Origin: Bacteroidota bacterium
Lineage (GTDB): Bacteria > Bacteroidota > Bacteroidia > UKL13-3
NCBI GenBank assembly: GCA_027484685.1
Contig: JAIXSO010000031.1
Location: 19,333 to 83,332 of the forward strand
DNA: 64,000 nucleotides
Reading direction: 5' to 3'
Shown here: one piece after another, positions 27,057 to 36,775 of the stretch
Layout: the number at the start of each line of letters is the position of its first letter
How positions within the stretch are numbered: position 1 is the stretch's first letter
Made by a program: the position numbers and the translations under genes
The notes under the pieces: model-generated
Seen by the model: only the letters and a program-made list of their open reading frames with translations
Database searches by the model: none
What the model was told of the DNA's origin: nothing

Positions 27057-29843
27057 TTATTCAACAATTAGTTTTTTAACCAATATTTTTCCATCAATAT
27101 TGGCTTTTAAAATATAAACACCTTTATTAGCTAAAGTAACCATATTGGTTTTGCTAAACGAGTCGCTTACATATAATTTGCCAGTAATATCATAAATCTC
27201 AAAAGTTGAGTATTGTAAATTAATAGTTGAGTTAAAATAAATGGTTCCATTTGATGGATTAGGGTAAACTATAAAGTTAAAGTTAGCAGCTTCGTTTACG
27301 CCAACTGTGGGCTGAATAGTAAATGCAGCACTACTATCTTTTAAACTGCCATTTATTTCACTAATAAATACTTTAGCATTGGTAGTATTGGCATAAGGAA
27401 CAGTTAAAGAAATTGAACTTTTACTAGCCAACTCTTTCTTAGTCCATAAAGTTACTGTATCTCGTTTTAATTCAATTAGTATAGAGTCAACAAAAGTTGA
27501 TTGCCATGTAATTAGTCTATTCTCTGTTTCTTTCCAAATATCAGTAGCTAAAGGAGTTAACAATTTTAAACTAGCTACATTAATTGTGAAATTAGCATTG
27601 CTTAAATCAGTTATTGAATTATTGGTAGTTGAAACTCTAATTTTGGCTGTAGTAGTAGCTACTGTAGGAACTGTCCAAGTGTAAGAAGCAGGGGTTACAT
27701 TTACTGAATCAATAAAAATAAAGTCAGTACCATTTGTGGTGTATTCTAACTTTACTTTTCCGGTAATGTTTGAAGCAACCCAAGTAATATTAGTAGTTTT
27801 GCCAGCTAATAAATTTTCGCCACCATTAGGAGTGCTTAAAGTTAACACAGCACCTTGGTTTAAAGTCATATTTTTAAAGTTAATCAAACTTGCCCAGCTA
27901 GGGTTATCAATAAAAGGATTTCTATTTTTTTGCGTAGCTGCAATGTACTCATGACGAGCAATTTCTTCTGCACTTGGAGGATCTTGTTGGTGCCATTTCA
28001 TTAATACTGCTAAATCTTGATCGGCAGGTAACGACCAAATATTACCATTAATTCCGTTATAACAAATTGACATATAAAACATGGCACGAGCTAAATCACC
28101 TTTTTGTGAATCTTTTGGTTCGTATACGGTTTTACCAGTACCATCTTTTCCTAATTTACCAAAACCAGAAGGAGAAGTAGAAGTTACAGTTACACACTCA
28201 GCAAAAGGATTGTTAGATCGAGGCGCATTTGCTAAAGTTTGATGAGTTGGAAACAAATTATGTAAATCATTAAACTCAGGTAACTCTCTATTAGTGCTAC
28301 CTGCATTTGGCCAATTAGGATTTTGACTTGAAACATTGCTTGGCATAGTACTTTGAGCACGTGTATGCTCACGAGTTAAAATTCCAGTACTGTTGCTGGC
28401 ATTCCATACAAATGGCTCATCGTAAATATAAGGAATTCCAGTATAAACGCAATTAACTACTTTTTTACCAGCAGTGGTGTCTCTTGTCAAAAAGTTATTA
28501 ATAACAGTTGGGATATAATTGCTATAAAAAATGGTATCGTGTGGATTAACTTTTGCCGATAAAGTAGTTAAAAAATCAGTTGAACCAGGTGCTGACACAG
28601 GGCTGTAGTAAGCACCAGGATTACCTGCCAATGATGATACAGAGGTGTTAGCAGAGGCAGAGGTCAAATAATTTTCGTAAGTAGCAGGTCCGTTAAAGGC
28701 AAATGCTGCAAACGAATAATTGATATTAGCTAAAATATAAGCAGGTCTAAATGAACCTATTTTGCCAATATAAGCTACTTGAGCATCTCCAATATAATCA
28801 CCTCTACGGTAAGTTTGACCATCAACTGGGGTTTCGGTAATAGTTCCGTTTTTACGTAAAACAATATAATTTTCAGTTAAAGTACTTGTATCAGCCAATG
28901 TTATATTCATGCTATAAGCTGTTACATTGCTAGCATTTAAAGATAATGGTTTAAACAATGGTTCAGTAGCCAAATTTCCAGCTATTCCATATAAGTTAAT
29001 AGTAAACTTTGTTTTATCAATATCATTGTTATAAATATTGATGGTTGCCAATCTGCTTCCATTTCCAGCAGTATTTAGTGTACAATTAATGGTGGTTGAG
29101 TCGTTTGCAGCCACCTTAATTGGAAAAGAATTAGTTACACTATAGAAACCAGCGCTTGAACCAGTAAAATTAATACTATCAATACTTAATGTATCTGATA
29201 AGCCAACATTTTTAACTTTAAAAGAGAAAGTAGCATTATTACCTACCACATTTTGCGTGTTATTTGCAATAATTTGGTTATTTCTTGAAATCTGAATAGT
29301 TGGTGTTGATGCAATTGGAGCCGCTTTTATCAATACACTATCTAAAGCCATATTGCCACCGGGAGTTCCTGCAACACCTCCTGGTAATTTTGTGGTATAA
29401 AAAAAGCGAACAAATCGAGTTGTAGTTTTTAAGTTTGTTTCAGTGTATTTTCCACCAGTAAAATTAGTAGTTGTAGTCGACTTAGTAGTAATTGAACGTA
29501 AAGTTGACCAAGTAGTTCCATTATCACTTTCTTGAATATCGAACTGACCACCCCAAGCTGCACCAGCATTTTGCGGACTTAAGTAGTAGCTTAACTCACC
29601 TGGTTTATCAGTAATATTAATTGTTACAAATTCGCCTGTTGCGTCCAATCTGCATGAAATGGCATCACCTATCCCAAATGCATAAGTTAAATTACCATTT
29701 GTACCAAGACCTAATGTCCATCCTACTGGCGGACTAGCAATAGAAGGTGTTGAGAAATTCCAACTTGTTGGAAGCAATGCTTGCGCTTGCGAGGCAACTA
29801 CTGCCACACAAAAGCCAATATTTAATATAATTTTTTTTAACAT
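27057..29843 (-). CDS. Secreted endonuclease I with anchor-type Ig domains and T9SS sorting domain
   Basis: 928 residues. The signal peptide ends near 20. A jelly-roll-like segment follows (about 25-170), then a choice-of-anchor D-type Ig domain (about 180-285). The endonuclease I domain has REHT near 490, DLHNLFPT near 527 and GDLARAMFYM near 585, the family's His-containing catalytic region. Next is a LSTPNGGENLLAGKTTNITW module (Ser-Thr-rich membrane-anchor type, about 668-760), a second related module, and a C-terminal T9SS domain (about 850-928). Role: degradation of extracellular DNA/RNA at or beyond the cell surface. It stands alone, with a terminator after it. Confidence 0.92.
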   Translation of the reverse strand: MLKKIILNIGFCVAVVASQAQALLPTSWNFSTPSIASPPVGWTLGLGTNGNLTYAFGIGDAISCRLDATGEFVTINITDKPGELSYYLSPQNAGAAWGGQFDIQESDNGTTWSTLRSITTKSTTTTNFTGGKYTETNLKTTTRFVRFFYTTKLPGGVAGTPGGNMALDSVLIKAAPIASTPTIQISRNNQIIANNTQNVVGNNATFSFKVKNVGLSDTLSIDSINFTGSSAGFYSVTNSFPIKVAANDSTTINCTLNTAGNGSRLATINIYNNDIDKTKFTINLYGIAGNLATEPLFKPLSLNASNVTAYSMNITLADTSTLTENYIVLRKNGTITETPVDGQTYRRGDYIGDAQVAYIGKIGSFRPAYILANINYSFAAFAFNGPATYENYLTSASANTSVSSLAGNPGAYYSPVSAPGSTDFLTTLSAKVNPHDTIFYSNYIPTVINNFLTRDTTAGKKVVNCVYTGIPYIYDEPFVWNASNSTGILTREHTRAQSTMPSNVSSQNPNWPNAGSTNRELPEFNDLHNLFPTHQTLANAPRSNNPFAECVTVTSTSPSGFGKLGKDGTGKTVYEPKDSQKGDLARAMFYMSICYNGINGNIWSLPADQDLAVLMKWHQQDPPSAEEIARHEYIAATQKNRNPFIDNPSWASLINFKNMTLNQGAVLTLSTPNGGENLLAGKTTNITWVASNITGKVKLEYTTNGTDFIFIDSVNVTPASYTWTVPTVATTTAKIRVSTTNNSITDLSNANFTINVASLKLLTPLATDIWKETENRLITWQSTFVDSILIELKRDTVTLWTKKELASKSSISLTVPYANTTNAKVFISEINGSLKDSSAAFTIQPTVGVNEAANFNFIVYPNPSNGTIYFNSTINLQYSTFEIYDITGKLYVSDSFSKTNMVTLANKGVYILKANIDGKILVKKLIVE

Positions 29844-29977
29844 ATTTTGCTATTTTAAAAGCTCCGCAATGTAAAACTTTTACCAGCATTTTTTTGCTGT
29901 AGCTTTGTAAATAAATAGTTACCTTTTAAAACCATTTATTTTGATTTAATATTTTTATATATTGCAATTGCACTTAT

Positions 29978-31252
29978 ATGAAGGAAGAACTACTACATTT
30001 TATTTGGCAAAGCAAGATTTTACTTAAACAAAACCTAGTTTTAACTAATGATAAATCGGTTGAAATATTGAATATTGGCGCATTAAATAAAGATGCAGGG
30101 CCCGACTTTTTTAACGCAAAAATTAAAGTTGACCAAGAAATATTGGTTGGCAATATTGAAATACACATTAAAGCTAGCGATTGGTTTAACCACAAACACC
30201 AGCAAGACAAAGCTTATGATAATGTAATTCTGCACGTGGTTTTTGAAAATGATAAACCCATTTTTGATAACTACCAAAAACCATATTTAACACTTGAACT
30301 TAAGAATTATTTACCACAATCGTTACTTACTAAATACAAAATACTTCAAGAACAAAAAAACGAAATTCCTTGCCAACCTATTTTTAGTTTACCCAATGAG
30401 TTTAAATTAAATAATTGGCTTAACCGATTGGTTATAGAACGTTTAGAAAAAAAATGTGAACGCATAGAAAGCATTTTAAAAAACAATAACAGCAATTGGG
30501 AACAAACTTTTTATGTATTAACTGCGCAATATTTTGGGCAAAAAACCAATGCACAAGCGTTTGAATGGTTGGCACAAAATTTACCCATGCAAATTATTGC
30601 AAAGCATAAAGATAAACTGAGTCAAATAGAGGCTTTGGTATTAGGCACTGCTGGTTTTTTAAATCAAAAACTTACCGATGAATACTTGGTGTTTTTACAA
30701 AAAGAATATGTATACCTTCAAAAAAAATACGGTTTAACAAATTTAGATAAAAGCGTTTGGAAATTTGGCCGTATGAGGCCAAGTAATTTTCCAACTATTA
30801 GATTGATGCAATTTGCAGCATTGCTTTACCAAAGCAGCCATTTATTTTCAAAAGTGCTTGAATGCGAAAACGTGAGTAACCTTCAAAAACTTTATAAACT
30901 GCAACATATACATTTAATTAACTTAAGCGAATTAAGTGGCCATCAATTTAGTGCCTTAAAAGCCGATTTAGGAACTTCAGCTATCAATACCATAATTATC
31001 AATACAGTTGTGCCTATTGTTTTTTTATACGGTAAACTCAGGTTTGATGAAGATAAAAGCAATAAGGCAATTAATTGGCTGGAGCAAATAAATGCCGAAA
31101 AAAACAGTATTATTGATTTTTGGAAAACATTAAATATAAATGTAGAAAATGCCATGCAAACACAAGCATTATTGCAATTAAAAAACGAATATTGTACCCA
31201 TAAAAAATGCCTAAGCTGCGAAATTGGCTTTCATGTACTCAACCAAAACTAA
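29978..31252 (+). CDS. DUF2851 family protein
   Basis: 424 residues. The N-terminal block LHFIWQSKIL followed by the NIGALNKDAGPDFFNAKI (about 31-48) and GNIEIHIKASDWFNHKH (about 58-74) segments are the recognisable start of DUF2851, a family largely confined to Bacteroidota. It ends with a CTHKKCLSCEIGF cysteine cluster. No signal peptide, so cytoplasmic. The function is unknown; the GPDFxNAK/GNIExH arrangement loosely recalls nuclease-fold sites, but that is inference. It is followed after 6 bp by an exported unknown. Confidence 0.9.
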   Translation: MKEELLHFIWQSKILLKQNLVLTNDKSVEILNIGALNKDAGPDFFNAKIKVDQEILVGNIEIHIKASDWFNHKHQQDKAYDNVILHVVFENDKPIFDNYQKPYLTLELKNYLPQSLLTKYKILQEQKNEIPCQPIFSLPNEFKLNNWLNRLVIERLEKKCERIESILKNNNSNWEQTFYVLTAQYFGQKTNAQAFEWLAQNLPMQIIAKHKDKLSQIEALVLGTAGFLNQKLTDEYLVFLQKEYVYLQKKYGLTNLDKSVWKFGRMRPSNFPTIRLMQFAALLYQSSHLFSKVLECENVSNLQKLYKLQHIHLINLSELSGHQFSALKADLGTSAINTIIINTVVPIVFLYGKLRFDEDKSNKAINWLEQINAEKNSIIDFWKTLNINVENAMQTQALLQLKNEYCTHKKCLSCEIGFHVLNQN

Positions 31253-31258
31253 CTATTA

Positions 31259-31804
31259 ATGAAAAAATTATTATTTACAACTATTTGTATTATAACTATT
31301 TATGGAAAAATATTTAGCCAAAACAGTTTGCTATTTTTAAATACCAAAACCAATAAAACCATTGAAGTAATCCAAGGTCAAACCTTATCTATTCAATATA
31401 AAGGTTATAATAACCAAATATATTATTATAAAAACACCGTTACCGAAATTAACGATAGCACTATTGTGTTAGGTCAACCAAGTATCGAATTGCCGGTTTG
31501 GGCTCAAAAATTAAGCAAAAAATTTGAACCCAATTACCGAACCATCAATATCAAAGACATCATTTCATTTAGAAGAATTACCGCTGGTAGAACACTTGGA
31601 AAAAGTTTGATTGGTTCCACCTTAGCTATCGGCACAGCGCTTGTTTCTTATAATTTATTCAGAGATGCAGGCACTACCGCATTTAATTCTATCTTGATTT
31701 CTTTTGGTTTAAGTTTTGGAATGACAGCCATTAACGCATTTATTCTGCCCGAAAATCCGGCAAACAAAATTTCAGATAATTGGGTAATTACTGTTAGAAA
31801 ATAG
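31259..31804 (+). CDS. Unknown secreted protein
   Basis: 181 residues. The signal peptide ends near IFSQ/NS. Two hydrophobic segments near the C-terminus (about 119-133 and 143-162) suggest membrane insertion. No known family. It follows DUF2851 by 6 bp and so is probably cotranscribed. It converges on pyrF with a single base between the stop codons, leaving no room for a separate terminator. Confidence 0.7.
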   Translation: MKKLLFTTICIITIYGKIFSQNSLLFLNTKTNKTIEVIQGQTLSIQYKGYNNQIYYYKNTVTEINDSTIVLGQPSIELPVWAQKLSKKFEPNYRTINIKDIISFRRITAGRTLGKSLIGSTLAIGTALVSYNLFRDAGTTAFNSILISFGLSFGMTAINAFILPENPANKISDNWVITVRK

Positions 31805-31805
31805 C

Positions 31806-32606
31806 TTACAAATAAGCACTCATTTCTAAACTTAGCTTTTTTGCTTCGGCTTGTGCTGCTTCGGCAAAATCTAATCCATTGCTTACATAAATAACACTAC
31901 GTGATGCATTTATAAGCAAACCAATATCGTTGGTTTTACCATATTTTACTACTTCGGCCAAGCTGCCACCTTGAGCACCTACACCTGGAACTAGTAAAAA
32001 GTGATTAGGTGCATGCTTGCGAATAGTTACAAAATCTTGAGGCTTGGTAGCTCCTACCACAAACATCAATTGTTCATCGCTAGCTAATTTACAAGTATTG
32101 CTAATTACACGTTCGTATAAAAACTCGTTTCCAACCATTTGTTGCTCATAATCAGCACTGCCAGCATTACTAGTTAAAGCCAATACAATGCCCCATTTAT
32201 TTTTATATTCAAAAAAAGGTGCTAAACTGTCGTTTCCCATATATGGCGCAAGGGTAATGGCATCAAAATTCATTTTTTCGAAAAATGCTTTTGCATACAT
32301 ATTACTTGTATTGCCAATATCTCCGCGCTTAGCATCGGCTATGGTTAATATGTTTTCAGGAATTAAAGCCAAGGTTTTGTCCATACTTTGCCAACCCGAA
32401 ATACCCTCAGCCTCGTAAAAAGCGGTATTTATTTTATAACTTACACAATAATCTTTAGTAGCTTCAATAATTGCTTTGTTAAACTCAAAAACAGGATCTT
32501 CTGATGCAAGTAAATGTTTAGGAATTTTAGTTAAATCGGTATCTAAGCCTATACATAAAAAACTTTTTTTTAATTTAATTTGGTCAATTAATTCTTGTTT
32601 CGTCAC
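31806..32606 (-). CDS. pyrF: Orotidine 5'-phosphate decarboxylase (type 2)
   Basis: 266 residues. The catalytic lysine motif DAKRGDIG lies at 91-98 (family: DxKxxDI). CIGLDTDLTKIP (18-29), at the first beta strand, and the C-terminal VPGVGAQGG, at the phosphate-binding end of the TIM barrel, fit the longer type 2 enzymes. It catalyses the last step of UMP synthesis. It follows the outer-membrane barrel gene by 26 bp on the same strand. Confidence 0.96.
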   Translation of the reverse strand: MTKQELIDQIKLKKSFLCIGLDTDLTKIPKHLLASEDPVFEFNKAIIEATKDYCVSYKINTAFYEAEGISGWQSMDKTLALIPENILTIADAKRGDIGNTSNMYAKAFFEKMNFDAITLAPYMGNDSLAPFFEYKNKWGIVLALTSNAGSADYEQQMVGNEFLYERVISNTCKLASDEQLMFVVGATKPQDFVTIRKHAPNHFLLVPGVGAQGGSLAEVVKYGKTNDIGLLINASRSVIYVSNGLDFAEAAQAEAKKLSLEMSAYL

Positions 32607-32632
32607 TGTTATTGTGTGGGGTATAAAAAATT

Positions 32633-33319
32633 TTAAAATACTAAATTCAATTCAAATACTAAATTATTCATGCTTCCACCTTTGTTTTTAGGTAAAGCTT
32701 CATCAATTAATCCATTATTTACATTTAAAAAACCATATTTACAAACGGTTTGAATACTTACATGCCCTAATCGGTAATGATAGCCTAAACATGCTAACAC
32801 ATCCAAGTCGTTAACTCTAGGTGTTTTATCGTATGCCGTAACCGAACTACCTTTATAAAGTGTACTTGAAAGCAAATAACTAAACTGAGGGCCAAATAAT
32901 ATTTTCTGATTTTCGTCTTTGGTTAAATTTATAAATAAATAAGTTGGCACATCTAAATAAACCAATCTTAAAGCAGAATAATCGTCATCTTTAACTACAT
33001 TAAACCCACCGCCCCTAATGCTTCCATTTAATTCAATTTGGTATCCCCATTTTTGACTTTTAAACTTTTTGCGCATGTACACACCGCCATTTATGCCAAA
33101 TCTAAAAGTATTTTCGGTATTTTCGGTACCAGTTAAAGTGCTAAACTGACAGCCAAGTTTAATTCCAAATTTATAAATATCATCGGGCAAGGCTTTTACT
33201 GGTCTTACCTCGTCTTCTTCTAAAGTTGAATCAATTACTTCATCAACCTGAGCGAAAGCAGAAAAATTTACTAAAAAAGTAAATACTAAAATCAAACTTA
33301 TTTTAAACCAATTTGCCAT
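32633..33319 (-). CDS. Outer-membrane beta-barrel (PorT-like) protein
   Basis: 228 residues. The signal peptide ends SAFA/QV. A short acidic linker follows, then alternating beta strands with many aromatics (FGIKLGCQFSTL, GGVYMRKKF, GYQIELNGSI) and a C-terminal strand ending in Phe (VFELNLVF), the usual form of Bacteroidota OMP beta-barrel (PF13568-type) porin-like proteins. Predicted to sit in the outer membrane. The ligand is unknown. It lies upstream of pyrF in a probable two-gene unit. Confidence 0.85.
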   Translation of the reverse strand: MANWFKISLILVFTFLVNFSAFAQVDEVIDSTLEEDEVRPVKALPDDIYKFGIKLGCQFSTLTGTENTENTFRFGINGGVYMRKKFKSQKWGYQIELNGSIRGGGFNVVKDDDYSALRLVYLDVPTYLFINLTKDENQKILFGPQFSYLLSSTLYKGSSVTAYDKTPRVNDLDVLACLGYHYRLGHVSIQTVCKYGFLNVNNGLIDEALPKNKGGSMNNLVFELNLVF

Positions 33320-33726
33320 AATTATTCAAATGCGAAAATAGTAGAATTTAAAAACGTTTTTCATAAAATATTCTTATAAAATTAATGATTCGAAAAAAAA
33401 TCAACCGAATAAAATGTAACTGCTTTTTAAATGAAAAAAGGAAACTTTTTAGGTAACTTCATGTTTACTTTATTATAAAAACACTAACAATAAAATTAAA
33501 ATCCAGAATAAAACAACACAAAGTGAACAGTTAATTTTCTTTGAATCAAGTAATTAAATAAATTAAATAAGCAAATGTTAGCAATAGCAGGCTTTTCCAC
33601 AAGTTATAAACTTTATTAGCCTGATTGTTAGCAATACACGACCAAATGCTAAAAATTTAACACCATTTTGTTTTATAAAAACTAGGATTACACCTAATTT
33701 GCACCCTCGAAAAAAGCACAAATAAG
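33320..33726. other. 407-bp AT-rich intergenic region
   Basis: No gene seen. It lies between divergent genes. TGTTAGCAATA occurs twice (33577 and 33627) around an AGGCT...AGCCT inverted pair. TAATTTG at 33695-33701 is a likely promoter box for the gene at 33727. A lone TTTTCCACA resembles a DnaA box but is not clustered. Confidence 0.4.
33695..33701 (+). promoter_or_regulatory. Putative Bacteroidota -7 box
   Basis: TAATTTG lies 25 bp upstream of the ATG at 33727 and resembles the -7 consensus TAnnTTTG with one base fewer in the spacer. No clear -33 element. Confidence 0.35.
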
Positions 33727-34134
33727 ATGAACAAAACAGACGATAAACCAATAATTTTAACTAAACGCAAAAATATTCAAACTGTAATTGATTACTGTTT
33801 AGAACAAAAAATTAGTTTCAATGCAAGTCCACGCGCTATCAGTATTGATGAGTGGGAAATTGAATTGAATATAAGCACCATAAAAGGCGCTATTGCTTTG
33901 GGTATTTTTGTGCGCGAAAATAAATTAGAACTTTACGGTATGGGCGAATTGGTAAAACCAAAAGCAGCAGCACCAGTGGCTAGTACTTCTAAAAAATCGG
34001 AAACAAAAGAAACAGTAGCTACACCTGCAGCTCCAAGTTTAATTGACGAATTAGAACTAGACCCAACACCAGCAGTAGCAGCAGAAGAAAATAATGCTAC
34101 TCTTTCATTCGACTTAAATAACAGTAACAACTAG
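33727..34134 (+). CDS. Unknown cytoplasmic protein with Ala/Pro-rich tail
   Basis: 135 residues. The first ~75 are folded (VIDYCLEQKISFNASPRAISIDEWEIEL...), followed by a disordered, Ala/Pro/Ser/Thr-rich segment (about 77-110) and an acidic end. No signal peptide and no recognised family. A GC-rich terminator follows at 34215. Such a compact domain with an acidic tail could be a binding adaptor, but nothing in the sequence fixes a role. Confidence 0.7.
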   Translation: MNKTDDKPIILTKRKNIQTVIDYCLEQKISFNASPRAISIDEWEIELNISTIKGAIALGIFVRENKLELYGMGELVKPKAAAPVASTSKKSETKETVATPAAPSLIDELELDPTPAVAAEENNATLSFDLNNSNN

Positions 34135-34214
34135 TTAAGAAACTGTAGTTGTTGTCATAAACATTTAAGTGATTCTCTTATTGCAAGTGGGAGAAAAGAT
34201 TTAATTGATTACAC

Positions 34215-34247
34215 AAAATGCGGGCGCGTGCAAGAGCGTCCGCTTTT
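34215..34247 (+). terminator. Rho-independent terminator, GC-rich
   Basis: Stem GCGGGCGC/GCGTCCGC (one G-T pair) flanked by AAAA and TTTT, 80 bp after the stop of the preceding gene. Confidence 0.8.
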
Positions 34248-34299
34248 GTATTTTATAGGGCTTGCTTTAAAACAAAAAGCATTTGATTATCAGTAAAAT

Positions 34300-34686
34300 A
34301 TGAAGGATTATAAAAAATATTATATCATACCTGCTCCACCCGAAGAAGTATATTTGGCATTAACTACCGAAGCAACTATTATGCTTTGGACAGGCGATAA
34401 AGCTGAAATGATAGCTGAACCTGGAACAGAGTTTAGTATGTGGGATGGCAGTATTATTGGTAAAAATTTAGAATTAGAACCTGGAAAAAGAATAGTACAA
34501 CAATGGTATTTTGGCGAAAATGAAACAGAACCATCAATAGTTACTATAAAACTGCATGTTCATAAACAAGGAACTTCGGCCGAATTGCGTCATACCAATA
34601 TTCCTGATGAAGCTTATGACGATATTTGTGAAGGTTGGGACTACGCTTACTTTGCCGAATTGATAGATTTTTACGAAGGAGAATAA
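34300..34686 (+). CDS. SRPBCC/START-like domain protein
   Basis: 128 residues. IPAPPEEVYLALT (about 10-22) followed by LWTGDKAEM and FSMWDGSIIGKNLELEPGKRIVQQWYF is the pattern of AHSA1/SRPBCC ligand-binding domains. Single domain, cytoplasmic. Relatives are often annotated as Hsp90 ATPase activator homologues, but the ligand and role are unknown. It converges on rplY over a bidirectional terminator. Confidence 0.88.
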   Translation: MKDYKKYYIIPAPPEEVYLALTTEATIMLWTGDKAEMIAEPGTEFSMWDGSIIGKNLELEPGKRIVQQWYFGENETEPSIVTIKLHVHKQGTSAELRHTNIPDEAYDDICEGWDYAYFAELIDFYEGE

Positions 34687-34735
34687 TCTTAGCCTAATTA
34701 CTTTTGAAAAAAGTTTCATTAAAACTTTATTCCAT

Positions 34736-34768
34736 AAAAAAACCCAAGCTTTTAAACTTGGGTTTTTT
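34736..34768. terminator. Bidirectional terminator
   Basis: Stem AACCCAAG/CTTGGGTT with A and T runs on both sides, between the convergent SRPBCC gene and rplY. Confidence 0.92.
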
Positions 34769-34787
34769 AGTATTATATAATCTGAGA

Positions 34788-35375
34788 TTATTTTTTCTTT
34801 CCTTTAGCTTCTTCTGTAGCTGCTGAAACTGCTGCTCTAGTAGTTTTAACAGTTACCACAGGATTGTTAGGTGAATCCATCAAGGTTATGTTAGTAACAG
34901 TTATATCACCAACTTTTATTGATTTACCAATTTCTAAAGTTTCGATATTTACTTCAATAGATTCTGGTAAATTAGCTGGTAAACCTTTTACTTTTAATTT
35001 TTGTTGTTTAACCATCAATTTACCACCTTGACGAACACCAATTGAATTTCCAACACATTTTACTGGAATTAAAATATCAATTGCTTTATTTTCATCCAAC
35101 TCCATGAAATCAGCATGGATAATAGAATCGTTAACTGGGTGATACTGAATATCTTTTAAAACTGCTTTGAATACTGAACCATCAATATCTAATTGCACTT
35201 TATAAGTATTTGGAGTGTAAACTAAAAGTTTGAAATCAGCTTCATACATAGTGAAGTGAATATGCTCTTTACCACCATATAATACACATGGTACTTGACC
35301 TGCAGCTCTTACTAATTTTGTTGCTGCTTTTCCTAAATCGTTACGTTTGTAACCAAACATTGCTACTGTTTTCAT
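34788..35375 (-). CDS. rplY: 50S ribosomal protein L25 (Ctc form)
   Basis: 195 residues. The N-terminal L25 domain binds 5S rRNA (RAAGQVPCVLYGG, about 23-35; HADFMEL, about 88-94). The C-terminal TL5/Ctc domain (VKVKGLPANLPE-type) makes this the long general-stress-protein form. The tail is Lys-rich. It is encoded 92 bp after prs on the same strand, a common pairing. An AGGAG lies 11 bp before the ATG, unusual in this phylum. Confidence 0.95.
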   Translation of the reverse strand: MKTVAMFGYKRNDLGKAATKLVRAAGQVPCVLYGGKEHIHFTMYEADFKLLVYTPNTYKVQLDIDGSVFKAVLKDIQYHPVNDSIIHADFMELDENKAIDILIPVKCVGNSIGVRQGGKLMVKQQKLKVKGLPANLPESIEVNIETLEIGKSIKVGDITVTNITLMDSPNNPVVTVKTTRAAVSAATEEAKGKKK

Positions 35376-35467
35376 TCTTTGTTTTCTCCTTTTTACTTTT
35401 TAAAAATTTTGGCAAAACCCATTTTGGAATCCCAATACTAATTTTGCTTTTTGGTTTATAATTTATT

Positions 35468-36415
35468 TTATTTTTTTAATTCGAATAATGAACTGATACT
35501 ACCATGTTCATTTACATTTCTAATGGCTTCAGAAAATAAATCAGCCGATGTTAATACTTTAATTTTAGCACTTTCTTGTTTTAATGGAATGGTATCGGTA
35601 ACCACTAATTCGTCAATAACTGAATTTTCAATGGTTTCGTAAGCTTTTCCAGATAAAACTGGGTGAGTACAAAATGCCCTCACACTTAAAGCACCTTTAT
35701 CTTTCATTAATTGGGCAGCTTTAGCTAGTGTACTTCCGGTATCAATAATATCATCTACCATTACTACATGCTTTCCGCTAACATCACCAATTAAGGTCAT
35801 TGCAGCTATTTCGTTAGCTCTTCTTCTTTCTTTATCACAAATTACCATGTCAATTCCTAATGCTTTTGCATAAGTTCTTGCTCTGGTAGTTGAACCCATA
35901 TCGGGCGAAGCAATAATTAAATTACCAATATTGGCTAAGTTTTTAATATATGGTAAAAATATAACCGATGGATCCATATGATCAACCGGAATTTCGAAAA
36001 ATCCTTGAATTTGAGGCGCGTGTAAATCCATTGTCATAACGCGGCTTGCACCAACTGCAGTTAGCATATCAGCCACAACTTTTGAACCAATAGCCACGCG
36101 GGGTTTGTCTTTTCTATCTTGACGAGCCATACCGAAATATGGAATAACTGCAGTAATATAATGAGCTGATGCACGTTTTGCAGCATCAATCATTAATAAT
36201 AACTCCATTAAATTGTCAGAATTTGCAAACGTTGATTGGATTAAAAATACATCACAACCACGAACACTTTCATTAAAACTTGGCTGAAATTCGCCATCAC
36301 TAAATCGGGCAGTAGTACAATCTCCAAGTGGCTGACCAAAAGCGTCAGCAATTTTTTCAGCTAAATAACGTGAATTTGTTCCTGAAAATAGCTTAACTTG
36401 ATTATTATTTGCCAT
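35468..36415 (-). CDS. prs: Ribose-phosphate pyrophosphokinase
   Basis: 315 residues, the normal class I length. Visible are RQDRKDKPR (98-106), DLHAPQIQGFF (130-140) and the PRPP loop DDIIDTGST (221-229). Reaction: ribose 5-phosphate + ATP to PRPP + AMP, feeding purine, pyrimidine, His and Trp synthesis (compare pyrF and purH in this window). Upstream lies tRNA-Gln on the same strand. Downstream is rplY. Confidence 0.97.
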   Translation of the reverse strand: MANNNQVKLFSGTNSRYLAEKIADAFGQPLGDCTTARFSDGEFQPSFNESVRGCDVFLIQSTFANSDNLMELLLMIDAAKRASAHYITAVIPYFGMARQDRKDKPRVAIGSKVVADMLTAVGASRVMTMDLHAPQIQGFFEIPVDHMDPSVIFLPYIKNLANIGNLIIASPDMGSTTRARTYAKALGIDMVICDKERRRANEIAAMTLIGDVSGKHVVMVDDIIDTGSTLAKAAQLMKDKGALSVRAFCTHPVLSGKAYETIENSVIDELVVTDTIPLKQESAKIKVLTSADLFSEAIRNVNEHGSISSLFELKK

Positions 36416-36502
36416 GATTTTTTGTATATGAAACCCTTAAGTAAACAATTAGCTTACCTAAACACCGTTAAGTAAGCTAACTATTTTTAAAAAACTAAAC
36501 TG

Positions 36503-36575
36503 TTGTCCGACTAGGGCTCGAACCTAGACTCTACTGAACCAAAATCAGTTGTGTTGCCAGTTACACCATCAGACA
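36503..36575 (-). tRNA. tRNA-Gln (anticodon TTG)
   Basis: 73 nt. The acceptor stem TGTCTGA pairs with TCGGACA (one G-T), discriminator A; CCA is not encoded. The anticodon stem ACTGA/TCAGT holds the loop TTTTGGT with anticodon TTG. The T loop reads GGTTCGAGCC. The A-rich AT-region before prs and a TACATTTG box upstream fit an independent transcript. Confidence 0.96.
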
Positions 36576-36604
36576 ATTTCTCAATTCTTTCGTTTTGAGG
36601 AGTG

Positions 36605-36612
36605 CAAATGTA
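36605..36612 (-). promoter_or_regulatory. Putative -7 box of tRNA-Gln
   Basis: On the minus strand TACATTTG matches TAnnTTTG exactly, about 30 bp upstream of the tRNA 5' end. Spacing leaves a short leader. No clear -33 match. Confidence 0.5.
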
Positions 36613-36775
36613 AAATCTTTTTACAAATTGTAAAGCATTTTCTAAAAAAAATTTATTGATAAAAAGCAACTAAATAAAAACCAGCGTATAAAAAATTTTA
36701 CGGCTGTGCAAATATTGTGGCTAAACACTGCAATAATAATAGAACTTTTGTAGTTGTAATATTAATTACTTTAAA

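Noticed and set aside
33593..33604. TTTTCCACA as a DnaA box and possible origin
   Set aside because: Only one box; no dnaA/dnaN nearby and no cluster or 13-mer region.
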